Shown piece by piece: positions 33,090 through 41,208 of a stretch of 64,000 nucleotides of DNA. Origin of the DNA: Nocardia bovistercoris (lineage in GTDB: Bacteria > Actinomycetota > Actinomycetes > Mycobacteriales > Mycobacteriaceae); assembly GCF_015674855.1 (NCBI RefSeq), contig NZ_JADMLG010000021.1, positions 48,308 through 112,307 of the forward strand. The letters are read 5' to 3'. How positions within the stretch are numbered: position 1 is the stretch's first letter; each line of letters starts with the position of its first letter. Made by a program: the position numbers and the translations under genes. The notes under the pieces were generated by a model. The model was not told the DNA's origin. It worked only from the letters and a program-made list of their open reading frames with translations, and searched no databases.

Positions 33090-34318
33090 GCGGACACCTG
33101 GAACGGCACGCGGTCCGGCCAGCGCACGTAGCTGCCCGGTGCGTAGCGCAGGCCGTCGAGGTCGACGGTGAAATCCGGGCAGCGCGCGAGCAATTCCTCC
33201 AGCGCGACGCGGGCGACCATGCGCGCCGCCGCCGCGCCGAGGCAGTGGTGGTTGCCGTGGCTGAAGGTGAGAATGCCCTTCGGCGCGCGGGCGACGTCGA
33301 GTTCGCCCGCGGTGGGGCCGAATTCGCGTTCGTCGTGATTCGCCGACGCGTACAGCAGCAGCACCCGGCGTCCCTCGGGTATCACCGTGCCCGCCACCTC
33401 GACGTCGCGGGCGGCGGTGCGGGCGAGGCCCTGCACCGGTGAGGTGAGCCGCAGGAATTCCTCCACCGCGTCGGGGATGAGCGCGGGATCCTCGAGCAGC
33501 GCCCGCCGCTGTTCGGGATAGCGGGTGAGCAGTTGCGCGGCGCCGCCGAGATTGCCGGTGGTCGTGTCGTTTCCGCCGGTGATCATGGTGAAGGCGAAGC
33601 CGAGGATGGAGATGATGCCGTCGTAGTCGCCGTCGGCGCCGAGTCCCGAAGCCACCAGATGCGAGATGGTGTCGTCTCCCGGTTCGGCGCGGCGCAGCTC
33701 GATCAGGCGGGTGAAGTACTGCATCAGCTCGCCGACGGCTTCGTGCGCGTGCATCGGGCTGCCGCCCGCGGAGGCGGCCATGATCAGGTCGGTCCATTCG
33801 TCGAACCGCGCCCGATCCTGTTCCGGCACACCGAGATAGTGGGCGACCACCATACTCGGCAGCGGCTTGAACAGTTCCACGGCGATATCGCCGCCGCCCG
33901 CCGCGCGCAGGCGTTCCAGCCGTTCCACCACGAAGGCCCGTACCTGCGGTTCCACCGATCGCACCTGGCGCGGCGTGAACCCTTTCATGACCTGTTTGCG
34001 GAAGCCGGTGTGATCGGGCGGATCGGTGAACACGAAGGGGCGCGGGCGCGGGAGCCCGATCTCGTCGAGGTCGGTGTAGTCGACCGTCAGTCCCTGCCCG
34101 GAGGAGAAGGTCGTGACGTCGCGGGCGGCCGCGTGCACGTCGGCGTAGCGCGACAGTACGTAGTAGTCGTCGCCCGGCGCTTCGGGCGGTATCACGCGGT
34201 GCACGGGATCGCGATCGCGCAGCGCGCGGTACATGGGCCATGGATCGTCCCAGCTGTCACCGCTGCGCAGTTCGAAACGTGGCGATTCGACATTCTCGCG
34301 AGACAACTCGACCTGCAT
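33086..34318 (-). CDS. Cytochrome P450
   Basis: 410 residues. I-helix GGNDTTTG, K-helix EEFLR and the haem loop FSHGNHHCLG with axial Cys359. The I-helix has Asn-Asp in place of the more common His-Glu, as seen in steroid/terpene-type CYPs of actinobacteria (for example the CYP125/CYP142 neighbourhood). FTDPPDHTGFRKQVMKGFTP is the conserved N-terminal half motif. No ferredoxin gene is adjacent, so it likely uses one encoded elsewhere. It is translated with TetR and lies 44 bp behind an MmyB-like regulator on the same strand. Confidence 0.92.
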   Translation of the reverse strand: MQVELSRENVESPRFELRSGDSWDDPWPMYRALRDRDPVHRVIPPEAPGDDYYVLSRYADVHAAARDVTTFSSGQGLTVDYTDLDEIGLPRPRPFVFTDPPDHTGFRKQVMKGFTPRQVRSVEPQVRAFVVERLERLRAAGGGDIAVELFKPLPSMVVAHYLGVPEQDRARFDEWTDLIMAASAGGSPMHAHEAVGELMQYFTRLIELRRAEPGDDTISHLVASGLGADGDYDGIISILGFAFTMITGGNDTTTGNLGGAAQLLTRYPEQRRALLEDPALIPDAVEEFLRLTSPVQGLARTAARDVEVAGTVIPEGRRVLLLYASANHDEREFGPTAGELDVARAPKGILTFSHGNHHCLGAAAARMVARVALEELLARCPDFTVDLDGLRYAPGSYVRWPDRVPFQVSA

Positions 34319-34330
34319 GATTCGAAGGTA

Positions 34331-34352
34331 AGACAAAATACCTAATCTGTCT
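34331..34352. promoter_or_regulatory. Operator candidate upstream of the P450-tetR operon
   Basis: AGACA (34331-34335) and TGTCT (34348-34352) are inverted with a 12-bp A+T-rich spacer, 13 bp upstream of the P450 start. It fits the size of a TetR-family site. Short arms make it uncertain. Confidence 0.35.
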
Positions 34353-34362
34353 AGAACGAGTT

Positions 34363-35151
34363 CTACTCCGGTGCGGGACCGGCGCCGAAGAAGTGCACCC
34401 ACCCCGGATAGCTCCCGCTGTCCACGTCGTAGATGTGGAAGTCGAGCGCGCGCACCGACCCGCCGTCCGCATCGCGGAACCGCAGGCGCGGCGGTTCGTG
34501 GAAGTAGGTGACCTCGCCGCGTCCCCACAGCACGCGGAATTCCGGGTAGCGTCCGAGCTCGGCGAGCAGTCCGGCGAAATGCTCACCGGCGCGCAACCGC
34601 CCGATCCGGCCGCGCAGACCCGCGACCGACAGCGCGGCGGCCCGGTCCCAGTCGAGCAGCGCCCGCCGGGCCCGCTCGTCGCCGAACAGCCAGTGCAGGA
34701 TGTTGTCGCCCTCGCGCAGCCCGGGGAAGAGCGCGCCGACCGCGGCATTGCCCGCGAGCAGGTACCAGCGCGCGTCGAAGTATCCGGCGGCATGCGGCAG
34801 GCGCAGCGCCAAGCCGTGACGCATATCCGCCGTGGTCTCGGTGCGTAGTCGTTCGACGCTCGGCGCGTCGGCTTCGCGAATGCCCGCGAGGTCGAACAAG
34901 TGGCGACGATCCGGACACGGCAGCTCCCGGATCCCGTCCAGGCAGCGGACCAGATTTTCCACCACCGCGCGCGTCGGCCGCCCGCGCTCACCGCGTTCCA
35001 GATGTGTGAGATAGCTGACACTCATCCCGGCGCCGACCGCGAGTTTCTCGCGGGAGACGCCCCTGCCCTGTCGCAGACGTCGCAACAGTTCACCGAAGGT
35101 GGGCGGTAGCAACAGCACTTCGGCCATTCGCCCGCTCGTTGTCCCGACCAT
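34363..35151 (-). CDS. MmyB-like HTH regulator (XRE + MLTR domain)
   Basis: 262 residues. A helix-turn-helix (about 15-85: FGELLRRLRQGRGVSREKLA, SVSYLTHLERGERGRP) is followed by the MmyB-like ligand-binding domain with ARWYLLAGNAAVGALFPG, GDNILHWLFGDERAR and LWGRGEVTYFHEPPRLRF. In Streptomyces, MmyB-type regulators bind fatty-acid-like ligands and control methylenomycin or nearby oxidoreductase genes. GGAGGGG supports the ATG at 35151. It precedes the P450 by 44 bp and may regulate it. Confidence 0.9.
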   Translation of the reverse strand: MVGTTSGRMAEVLLLPPTFGELLRRLRQGRGVSREKLAVGAGMSVSYLTHLERGERGRPTRAVVENLVRCLDGIRELPCPDRRHLFDLAGIREADAPSVERLRTETTADMRHGLALRLPHAAGYFDARWYLLAGNAAVGALFPGLREGDNILHWLFGDERARRALLDWDRAAALSVAGLRGRIGRLRAGEHFAGLLAELGRYPEFRVLWGRGEVTYFHEPPRLRFRDADGGSVRALDFHIYDVDSGSYPGWVHFFGAGPAPE

Positions 35152-35825
35152 TGGCCATCCCCTCCGATTGCGCCGAGAGTCCGGCGACACCGAACCCGAC
35201 AGTTATTCGATTCGAACGCGACCATTCGCACCCTAACCCGCCGCAGCGCCACAGACGGACATTTGCGAAATATTTTCACCCGCAAGGATTTCGACCACCG
35301 ACACGCGCGACCACAGCACACGACCTACCGAACAGCCACTCCGACAACCCATTCTGGCTACCGTCTGGAATCGCCCATATCGACCGAGAAAATGCAGGTA
35401 AAATCTGCCAAAATCCCTTGAAGCAGCCACGCACCTCCGCCAATCTAACCGCATCAAGCTACTTTTCAGCAAACTCACTGCTCTCGACATACGCGCCCTA
35501 CCCGCACATCCACCACGTCACACCGAGAATTTCTCCTCCGAGATGGTCGCACCCGCGATCCGGTAATGCTCCGAACCGCGCCCATATTCCGGAAACCGGA
35601 CGTCCGCACACTCCGGTGAAACGCGTCGACCGCCCGCCGCGACAAATTCGACGAGGAATCGCCCCGACCGCCCACGTACGCCCGTCGCGTCCACCCGAAC
35701 ACCAGCCCGCCCGCACCGCCGCGCCCCCTCCGCGCACGCGTTCCGAATACGCCGCGACACGCAGCCAACTCGCAGCGAATCCATGCTTGACCACCGTGAA
35801 TCACAATGGTTCAATTCGGCTCGCC
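35152..35825. other. 674-bp A+T-richer divergent intergenic region
   Basis: Separates the MmyB-like and HTH-DUF5753 regulator genes, which diverge. Base composition between about 35200 and 35480 is well below the window average in G+C (for example the A-rich stretch at 35385-35425). No gene with a credible start and codon usage was found on either strand. An operator candidate lies at 35786-35813. The region may be a remnant of acquired DNA. Confidence 0.5.
35786..35813. promoter_or_regulatory. Nested palindrome upstream of the HTH-DUF5753 gene
   Basis: TTGACCA (35786-35792) and TGGTTCAA (35806-35813) are imperfectly inverted around the near-perfect dyad GTGAATCAC (35795-35803). It ends 12 bp before the start of the regulator gene at 35826 and is a likely autoregulatory site. 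Confidence 0.4.
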
Positions 35826-36737
35826 ATGGGTCAAAAGAATCGAGCCGAGAACGACGCAGCCGGCGGCGAAACCGGCTCGCACCCGGCGTCCGCCGAACAC
35901 GGACCGCGCGATCGCCTCGCCGCCGAACTCCGTCGTCTCCGCGACCTCGCGGGCATCTCGGGACGCGACCTCGCCGACCGCGTCGGCATCAGCCAATCCA
36001 CCCTCTCGCGCATCGAGACCGGGCGCGCGATGCCATCGCTGCCCCAGGTGTCGGCGTGGAGCCGGGCCGTCGGCGCGACCGCCGAGGCCGACCGGAACCT
36101 GCGCGGGCTCACCGAGGCCGCCCACTCCGAACTCACCACGTGGCGTTCGGCACTCGCGAGCCGCACCCACATCCAGGACGACTTCCAGGCGCACGAATCC
36201 GCCGCGACGACCGTGCTGAACTTCCAGCCCACACTGGTGCCCGGGCTGTTGCAGACGGCGGAATACGCGCGGCACATCTTCGGGATCTTCCAGGTGCCGT
36301 ACACCGCCGCCGGACTCGCGGCCGCGGTCGCCGCCCGACTGGACCGCCAGCCCGCGCTCTACGACCCGAACCGGCGCTTCGAATTCCTCATCGGCGAAAC
36401 CGCGCTGCGGCTGCGGCCGGGGCCGCGCCACATCCTGCTGGCCCAACTGGACCGCATCGCCTCGGTCGACACCCTCGACACCGTGTCCATCGGGATCATC
36501 CCCGCCGATATCGAGGCGAAGGCGACCATCCCGCACAGCTTCGTCATCTATGAGGGCGAGGATCCGGTGGTCTCGGTCGAGATGGTCGACGCCAATCGGC
36601 TCGTGCGCGCACCCGACGGCATCGACATGTACCGCGAGCGTTGGGCGCTGCTGCGCGGCATGGCGCTGTACGGCGCGGACGCGGCGAACTTCCTGACCTC
36701 GATCGCGAGCGAGATCCGTGCACTCGAAGACCGATGA
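35826..36737 (+). CDS. HTH (XRE) regulator with DUF5753 domain
   Basis: 303 residues. A classic XRE helix-turn-helix (about 30-90: LRRLRDLAGISGRDLADRVG, then SQSTLSRIETGRAMPSLPQV) and a DUF5753 domain (about 110-295) with LNFQPTLVPGLLQTAEYAR and TLDTVSIGIIPADIE. The ATG at 35826 is chosen because upstream codons are proline/arginine noise. Its DUF397 partner (36816-37037) lies convergently behind it rather than downstream on the same strand, an arrangement different from the usual same-strand pair. Confidence 0.9.
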   Translation: MGQKNRAENDAAGGETGSHPASAEHGPRDRLAAELRRLRDLAGISGRDLADRVGISQSTLSRIETGRAMPSLPQVSAWSRAVGATAEADRNLRGLTEAAHSELTTWRSALASRTHIQDDFQAHESAATTVLNFQPTLVPGLLQTAEYARHIFGIFQVPYTAAGLAAAVAARLDRQPALYDPNRRFEFLIGETALRLRPGPRHILLAQLDRIASVDTLDTVSIGIIPADIEAKATIPHSFVIYEGEDPVVSVEMVDANRLVRAPDGIDMYRERWALLRGMALYGADAANFLTSIASEIRALEDR

Positions 36738-36772
36738 GGTGACCGGCCGCGGCGAGACGGCCGATCGGGGGA

Positions 36773-36806
36773 GGTGGTGCCGCGGCAACCCCGCTGCGGC
36801 ACCACC
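36773..36806. terminator. Bidirectional terminator between DUF5753 and DUF397 genes
   Basis: GGTGGTGCCGC (36773-36783) pairs perfectly with GCGGCACCACC (36796-36806) over a 12-nt loop, between the two convergent stops. Confidence 0.7.
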
Positions 36807-36815
36807 CCGGCGGCC

Positions 36816-37037
36816 TCACGCGCCGACATCGAATACGCCCGCGCGCATCCCGACGAGGAACGCACGCCATTCCGACGGCGAGAACCACAGGACCGGACCC
36901 GACCGGTTCTTCGAATCGCGTACCGCGACCCCGCCGCCGGTGAACGCGACCTCGACGCATTCTCCACCGCCGTCACTGAAGGTACTCTTTGCGAACTTCG
37001 GTATGAAGTCCTCCTCGCCGAATATTTTGTCGCTCAT
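36816..37037 (-). CDS. DUF397 domain protein
   Basis: 73 residues, nearly all one DUF397 domain: FAKSTFSDGGGECVEVAF, GVAVRDSKNRSGPVLWFSPS and EWRAFLVGMRAGVFD. These small proteins pair with DUF5753 regulators, here the protein at 35826 (family knowledge). GAGGAGA lies before the ATG. Convergent with that regulator and divergent from the SARP-like gene at 37182. Confidence 0.92.
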   Translation of the reverse strand: MSDKIFGEEDFIPKFAKSTFSDGGGECVEVAFTGGGVAVRDSKNRSGPVLWFSPSEWRAFLVGMRAGVFDVGA

Positions 37038-37181
37038 TACTTCTCCTCGATCGCGGGGACGATTACGCTCCGATATCAGGAAAGCGCTCGGACAGGGTGG
37101 CCGTCATGACATCGACAGGTGTGCAATCGAATTGGATCCGGCGGACCGCGGGACGGATTTCCCACAGTGAGGACCGAATCC

Positions 37182-37916
37182 ATGTCGACCGGTGAACGCG
37201 CACCTATCCGAGCTGTCGTGAAATTCCGTTTGCTCGGCGTTGTCGAGGCCGAAGTACACGGGTATCCGGCCGGACTCGGCGACCCCGCGACCCGACGCCT
37301 GCTCGCGGCATTGCTGGCCGCGATGGGGCAATCGGTCTGGCGGGACGAACTCGTGGACTGGGTATGGGATAACCCGCCGCCGCGCGCCGAATCCGCGCTG
37401 CGAGAAATCGCCGAGAACTTGCGCGCGGAGCAGCTGCGTCCGATCGGCCTGGACGACGCGCTGCTCGTCACCGACGGCATGTACCGGCTCGCGGTGCCCC
37501 CGGAGTGGATCGACCTGCATCAGTTCCGCATATTGACCGAACGCGCCGCCCAACTCGACGACGCCGAGGCCCGCGAATTCCTGGCCGCCGCACTGCAGGC
37601 GGTGCGCGGGGTTCCGCTGGCCGATCTGGACGGGCGGCGGGTCGAGGAATACCGGCGCGAACTCGCCCGCGAATTGCGGACCGTGGAAATCAGATTCGCG
37701 GGCATCGAAGTGGGCCGGGGCAGATCCCAGGAGTTGCTACCACGATTGGAGCGGTTGTTCCACGAATTCCCCGACGACCCGACGCTCGCCGAGGTCTACC
37801 TCGCCGCGCTGCACGGCGCCGATCTCGCGCCCGCCACGCTGGCGGCGCGCACCAGAAGCGCCCGCCGGGCCCGCGAGAATTGGGGCGACGACTTCGGCGC
37901 CGCGTCGGCCCTGTGA
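37182..37916 (+). CDS. Stand-alone BTAD/SARP-like regulator
   Basis: 244 residues. An OmpR-like winged helix is visible at about 15-100 (VKFRLLGVVEAEVHGYPAGL, LLAALLAAMGQSVWRDELVD, VWDNPPPRAESALREIAENL), followed by a BTAD-type helical domain (LDDAEAREFLAAALQAVRGV; FHEFPDDPTLAEVYLAALHG). It lacks the ATPase found in the large SARP at 20854. Chosen ATG has GAGGA eight bases upstream; a GTG at 37167 is possible. Target genes unknown; it converges with der. Confidence 0.75.
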   Translation: MSTGERAPIRAVVKFRLLGVVEAEVHGYPAGLGDPATRRLLAALLAAMGQSVWRDELVDWVWDNPPPRAESALREIAENLRAEQLRPIGLDDALLVTDGMYRLAVPPEWIDLHQFRILTERAAQLDDAEAREFLAAALQAVRGVPLADLDGRRVEEYRRELARELRTVEIRFAGIEVGRGRSQELLPRLERLFHEFPDDPTLAEVYLAALHGADLAPATLAARTRSARRARENWGDDFGAASAL

Positions 37917-37944
37917 CGAGTACCGCCACAGGGCCATCGGCCTG

Positions 37945-39360
37945 CTACTTCTTGCGTTCGCGCTTTTCCCGGACCCGCACCGAAATTCGGACCGGCGAAC
38001 CGTCGAATCCGAATTCCTCGCGCAATCGCCGTTCCAGGAATCGCCGATATCCGGCTTCCAGAAATCCCGTGGTGAACAGCACGAAGGTCGGCGGGCGCGT
38101 CGAAGCCTGAGTGGCGAACAACACACGCGGCAGCCTGCCGCCGCGCATCGGCGGCGGGGTGGCCGCGACGACCTCCTTCAGCCAGGTGTTCAGCCTGCCC
38201 GTCGAGATACGCTTGTCCCACGATTCCAGCGCGGTGTCCATGGCGGGCACCAGCTTCTGCACCGCGCGACCGGTGTGGGCGGAGATGTTGACCCGCTGCG
38301 CCCACGGGACGCGGACCAGTTCCCGGTCCACCTCCTTCTCCAGCATCAGCCGTCGGTCCTCGTCCACCAGATCCCACTTGTTGAACGCGAGCACCAGCGC
38401 CCGACCGGAATCGGCGACGAAGCCGATGATCCGCAGATCCTGTTCGGTGATCGGCTGCGCGGCATCGATCAGCATGACCGCGACCTCGGACGCCTCCAAC
38501 GCGGACTTCGTGCGCAGCGACGCGTAGAACTCGGTGCCGCCCGCCTGGGACACCTTGCGGCGCAAGCCCGCGGTGTCGACGAACTTCCAGACCTTGCCGC
38601 CCAACTCGACCAGCGAGTCCACCGGGTCGACGGTGGTGCCCGCGACATCGTGCACCACCGAACGCTCGTCGCCCGCCAGCTTGTTCAACAGGCTCGACTT
38701 ACCGACATTCGGCTTGCCGACCAGCGTGACCCGGCGCGGACCGCCGCCGACGCCGCCCTCGCGCGGGGTCTCCGGCAGCGCGGCGAGCACGTCGTCGAGC
38801 AGGTCGCCGGTGCCTCGGCCGTGCGTGGCGCTGATCATGCGCGGCTCGCCGAGACCGAGCGACCACAGCGCCGCCGCCTCCGACTCGATCCGTTGGTCGT
38901 CGACCTTGTTCGCCACCAGGATCACCGGAATCCTGGACCGGCGCAGTTTCCGGACCGCCGCCTCGTCGGTGGCGGTGGCGCCGACGGTCGCGTCGACCAC
39001 GAGCAGAATGGCGTCCGCGGTGTCCATCGCGAGTTCGGCCTGCCGCGCGACATGCTGTTGCAGCCCTTTGGCGTCGGGTTCCCAGCCGCCGGTGTCCTGC
39101 ACCCAGAACCGGCGTCCGGTCCAGTTGGCCTCGTAGGAGACCCGGTCGCGGGTCACGCCCGGGATGTCCTCGACCACCGCCTCGCGACGGCCGATGATGC
39201 GGTTGACCAGCGTCGACTTGCCGACGTTCGGACGCCCGACCACGGCGAGGGTCGGCATCGCGAGTTCCGCGCCGTCCTCCTGCTCGTCGGCGAATTCATC
39301 GATATCCCAGTCGGATTCGTCGCTCCAGACGCCGTCGCCCGCGAGTACGTCCTCGCTCAT
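37945..39360 (-). CDS. der: Ribosome biogenesis GTPase Der (EngA)
   Basis: 471 residues with two tandem GTPase domains: G1 motifs GRPNVGKST (from residue 42) and GKPNVGKSS (about 220), each with DTGG/DTAG and NKVD/NKWD motifs, then a KH-like C-terminal domain ending in a basic KRERKK tail. Der is essential for 50S ribosome assembly. The first 34 residues are acidic and probably disordered, an actinobacterial trait. ATGA overlap with cmk (39357-39360). Confidence 0.97.
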   Translation of the reverse strand: MSEDVLAGDGVWSDESDWDIDEFADEQEDGAELAMPTLAVVGRPNVGKSTLVNRIIGRREAVVEDIPGVTRDRVSYEANWTGRRFWVQDTGGWEPDAKGLQQHVARQAELAMDTADAILLVVDATVGATATDEAAVRKLRRSRIPVILVANKVDDQRIESEAAALWSLGLGEPRMISATHGRGTGDLLDDVLAALPETPREGGVGGGPRRVTLVGKPNVGKSSLLNKLAGDERSVVHDVAGTTVDPVDSLVELGGKVWKFVDTAGLRRKVSQAGGTEFYASLRTKSALEASEVAVMLIDAAQPITEQDLRIIGFVADSGRALVLAFNKWDLVDEDRRLMLEKEVDRELVRVPWAQRVNISAHTGRAVQKLVPAMDTALESWDKRISTGRLNTWLKEVVAATPPPMRGGRLPRVLFATQASTRPPTFVLFTTGFLEAGYRRFLERRLREEFGFDGSPVRISVRVREKRERKK

Positions 39361-40136
39361 CGCGCCCCTCCCGGCGATCCCGCCGCGACCTGGCGCGCCA
39401 CGACCCGGTACAGCTCGTCGATGACCTCGTCCTTGGTCAATTCACTCGTGTCGACCAGCGCGGCGTCCTCGGCGGGACGCAGCGGGGAGACCTTGCGCGT
39501 GGAATCGAGGGTGTCGCGGCGCTGCACGTCGGCCAGCACGGCGGCGTAGTCGTCGCCGCGGCCCTCGGTGATGTTCTGCTGGTTGCGCCGGTGCGCCCTG
39601 GCCTCGGCCGAGGCGGTCAGGTAGATCTTGGCGTCGGCGTCGGGCAGCACGACGGTGCCGATATCGCGACCCTCGACCACGATCCGCTGTGCGCTGAAGG
39701 CGATCTCGCGCTGCAGCGCGACCAGCAGTTCGCGGACTTCGGCCACCGCCGACACCGCCGACACCGCCTTGGTCACCAGGTCGCCGCGGATCTCGGCGCG
39801 CACGTCCTCACCGTCGAGTTCGACGAGTTCGCCGCCCGGATCGGTGCCGATGGTCAGCGGCAGTTCCTTGACGGCCGCGCCGATGGACGCGGAGTCGGCG
39901 AGATCGATGCCTGCGCGCAGCACCCGCAGGGTGGCGACCCGGTACATGGCGCCGGTGTCGAGATAGCGGGCGTCGAGCCGGTTCGCGAGCAGGCGCGAGA
40001 CACTCGACTTGCCGGTTCCCGACGGGCCGTCCATCGCGACGACAAGGGATTCCGAGCCGGACAGTTTGCCTGCCGCGTCATTCCGCACCGGAACCTCCGC
40101 ACCGTTCACAATGACACCGCCTCGAAGAGCGCTCAC
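39357..40136 (-). CDS. cmk: (d)CMP kinase
   Basis: 259 residues. P-loop GPSGTGKSSVS (about 38-48), RYLDTGAMYR (nucleotide-binding) and VVEGRDIGTVVLPDA are the cytidylate kinase signature; it converts (d)CMP to (d)CDP. The GTG at 40136 overlaps the rluB stop and gives an N-terminal extension of about 33 residues before the core. Nine codons of this lie in a 27-bp tandem duplication; an alternative GTG at 40109 sits exactly at the same place in the second copy. Confidence 0.95.
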   Translation of the reverse strand: MSALRGGVIVNGAEVPVRNDAAGKLSGSESLVVAMDGPSGTGKSSVSRLLANRLDARYLDTGAMYRVATLRVLRAGIDLADSASIGAAVKELPLTIGTDPGGELVELDGEDVRAEIRGDLVTKAVSAVSAVAEVRELLVALQREIAFSAQRIVVEGRDIGTVVLPDADAKIYLTASAEARAHRRNQQNITEGRGDDYAAVLADVQRRDTLDSTRKVSPLRPAEDAALVDTSELTKDEVIDELYRVVARQVAAGSPGGAR

Positions 40137-40159
40137 AACGACACCGCCTCGTAGAGTTT
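40106..40159. repeat. 27-bp tandem duplication at the rluB/cmk junction
   Basis: The sequence at 40106-40129 (starting TCACAATGACACC) recurs at 40133-40156 with two mismatches in 24 bases; period 27 bp. On the minus strand the first copy is the end of rluB (codons for LYEAVSL and stop) and the second lies within the start of cmk, each containing the same GTTGTGA or ATTGTGA overlap signal. Confidence 0.8.
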
Positions 40160-41200
40160 GCCGACTTCGTCACGTCCGAGCACCCGCAGCGTGCCGGGAC
40201 GCTGATCGCCGAGAGCCACCGGACCGATATTGGTGCGCACCAGCCGGTTCACCGGATGGCCGACCGCGTCGAGCAGTCGACGGACGATGTGTTTACGTCC
40301 CTCGTGCAACACCAGTTTCACCAGGGAGCGCCCCTCCCCGAGTTCGAGTACCTGGAAGCGGTCCACCTTGGCCGGACCGTCCTCGAGTTCGACGCCGTCG
40401 CGCAGCCGCTTGCTCACCATCCGGTTGTCGACCTCGCCGTGCACCGTCGCCAGATAGGTCTTGGACACCTCGAAGGACGGGTGCATCAACCGGTGCGCGA
40501 GATCGCCGTCGTTGGTGAGCAGCAGCAGCCCCTCGGTGTCGGCGTCGAGGCGCCCCACGTGGAACAGGCGCTGACCGGCCGCGACACGTTCGGCGACGAT
40601 ATCGCCGACGCACGGGCGACCGAGATCGTCGGCCATGGTGGACTGCCAGCCCTTCGGCTTGTTCAGCGCCAGGTGCACCAGTTCCTCGCGCACCACGACC
40701 CTGGTCCCGTCGACCCGAACCACGGCGGTCTTCGGGTCGATCCGCAGGCCCTGCTCGCGCACGATCAGACCGTCGACCTCGACGCGTCCGCGCGCGATCA
40801 ACTCCTCGGCGGCGCGCCGCGAAGCGACACCGGCCTTGGCGAGCACCTTCTGCAGCCGCTCGCCCTCGCCCCACGGCAGTTTCGTGTGGGTCTCGGCCGA
40901 GTCGTCGACCTCGACGTACTGACGGCGCGCCGGCTTGGCGTTGTTGAGCACCGGCGGCGCGCTGACCTGGCGCTGCGGTTTCGGGTTCTTGGACTTGCGG
41001 TTCGCGGGCGGCGGCGCGGCCCGGCCGGTGCGCTGATCGGACCGCTCGGGGCGGCCCGTGCGCTGTTCGGTCTCACCCGACCCGCGTCGGTCCGCGCGAG
41101 CGCCGCGGGAACCCGTCGCGCGGGTCGCCCCGCCTCGGGCGGGCTGGTCGCCGCGTCTTCTACGATCCGGTGTGCCATCTCGGCGAGCGGAGGTATTCAT
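40133..41200 (-). CDS. rluB: 23S rRNA pseudouridine synthase, RluB family
   Basis: 355 residues. A basic, disordered N-terminus of about 95 residues (rich in Arg, Gly, Pro) is followed by an S4 RNA-binding domain (LQKVLAKAGVASRRAAEELI) and the pseudouridine synthase domain with catalytic Asp in GRLDADTEGLLLLTND and the HVGRLD context typical of RsuA/RluB. It isomerises a uridine in 23S rRNA. ATG at 41200 is preferred; a TTG at 41212 overlapping the scpB stop (TTGA) is the alternative and has GAGGA adjacent. GTGA overlap with cmk. Confidence 0.92.
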   Translation of the reverse strand: MNTSARRDGTPDRRRRGDQPARGGATRATGSRGARADRRGSGETEQRTGRPERSDQRTGRAAPPPANRKSKNPKPQRQVSAPPVLNNAKPARRQYVEVDDSAETHTKLPWGEGERLQKVLAKAGVASRRAAEELIARGRVEVDGLIVREQGLRIDPKTAVVRVDGTRVVVREELVHLALNKPKGWQSTMADDLGRPCVGDIVAERVAAGQRLFHVGRLDADTEGLLLLTNDGDLAHRLMHPSFEVSKTYLATVHGEVDNRMVSKRLRDGVELEDGPAKVDRFQVLELGEGRSLVKLVLHEGRKHIVRRLLDAVGHPVNRLVRTNIGPVALGDQRPGTLRVLGRDEVGKLYEAVSL

Positions 41201-41208
41201 CTGTCCCG

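Noticed and set aside
35139..35825. N-terminal extension of the HTH-DUF5753 gene
   Set aside because: Codons give Pro/His/Arg noise with A+T-rich stretches; the HTH follows the ATG at 35826 as in other family members.
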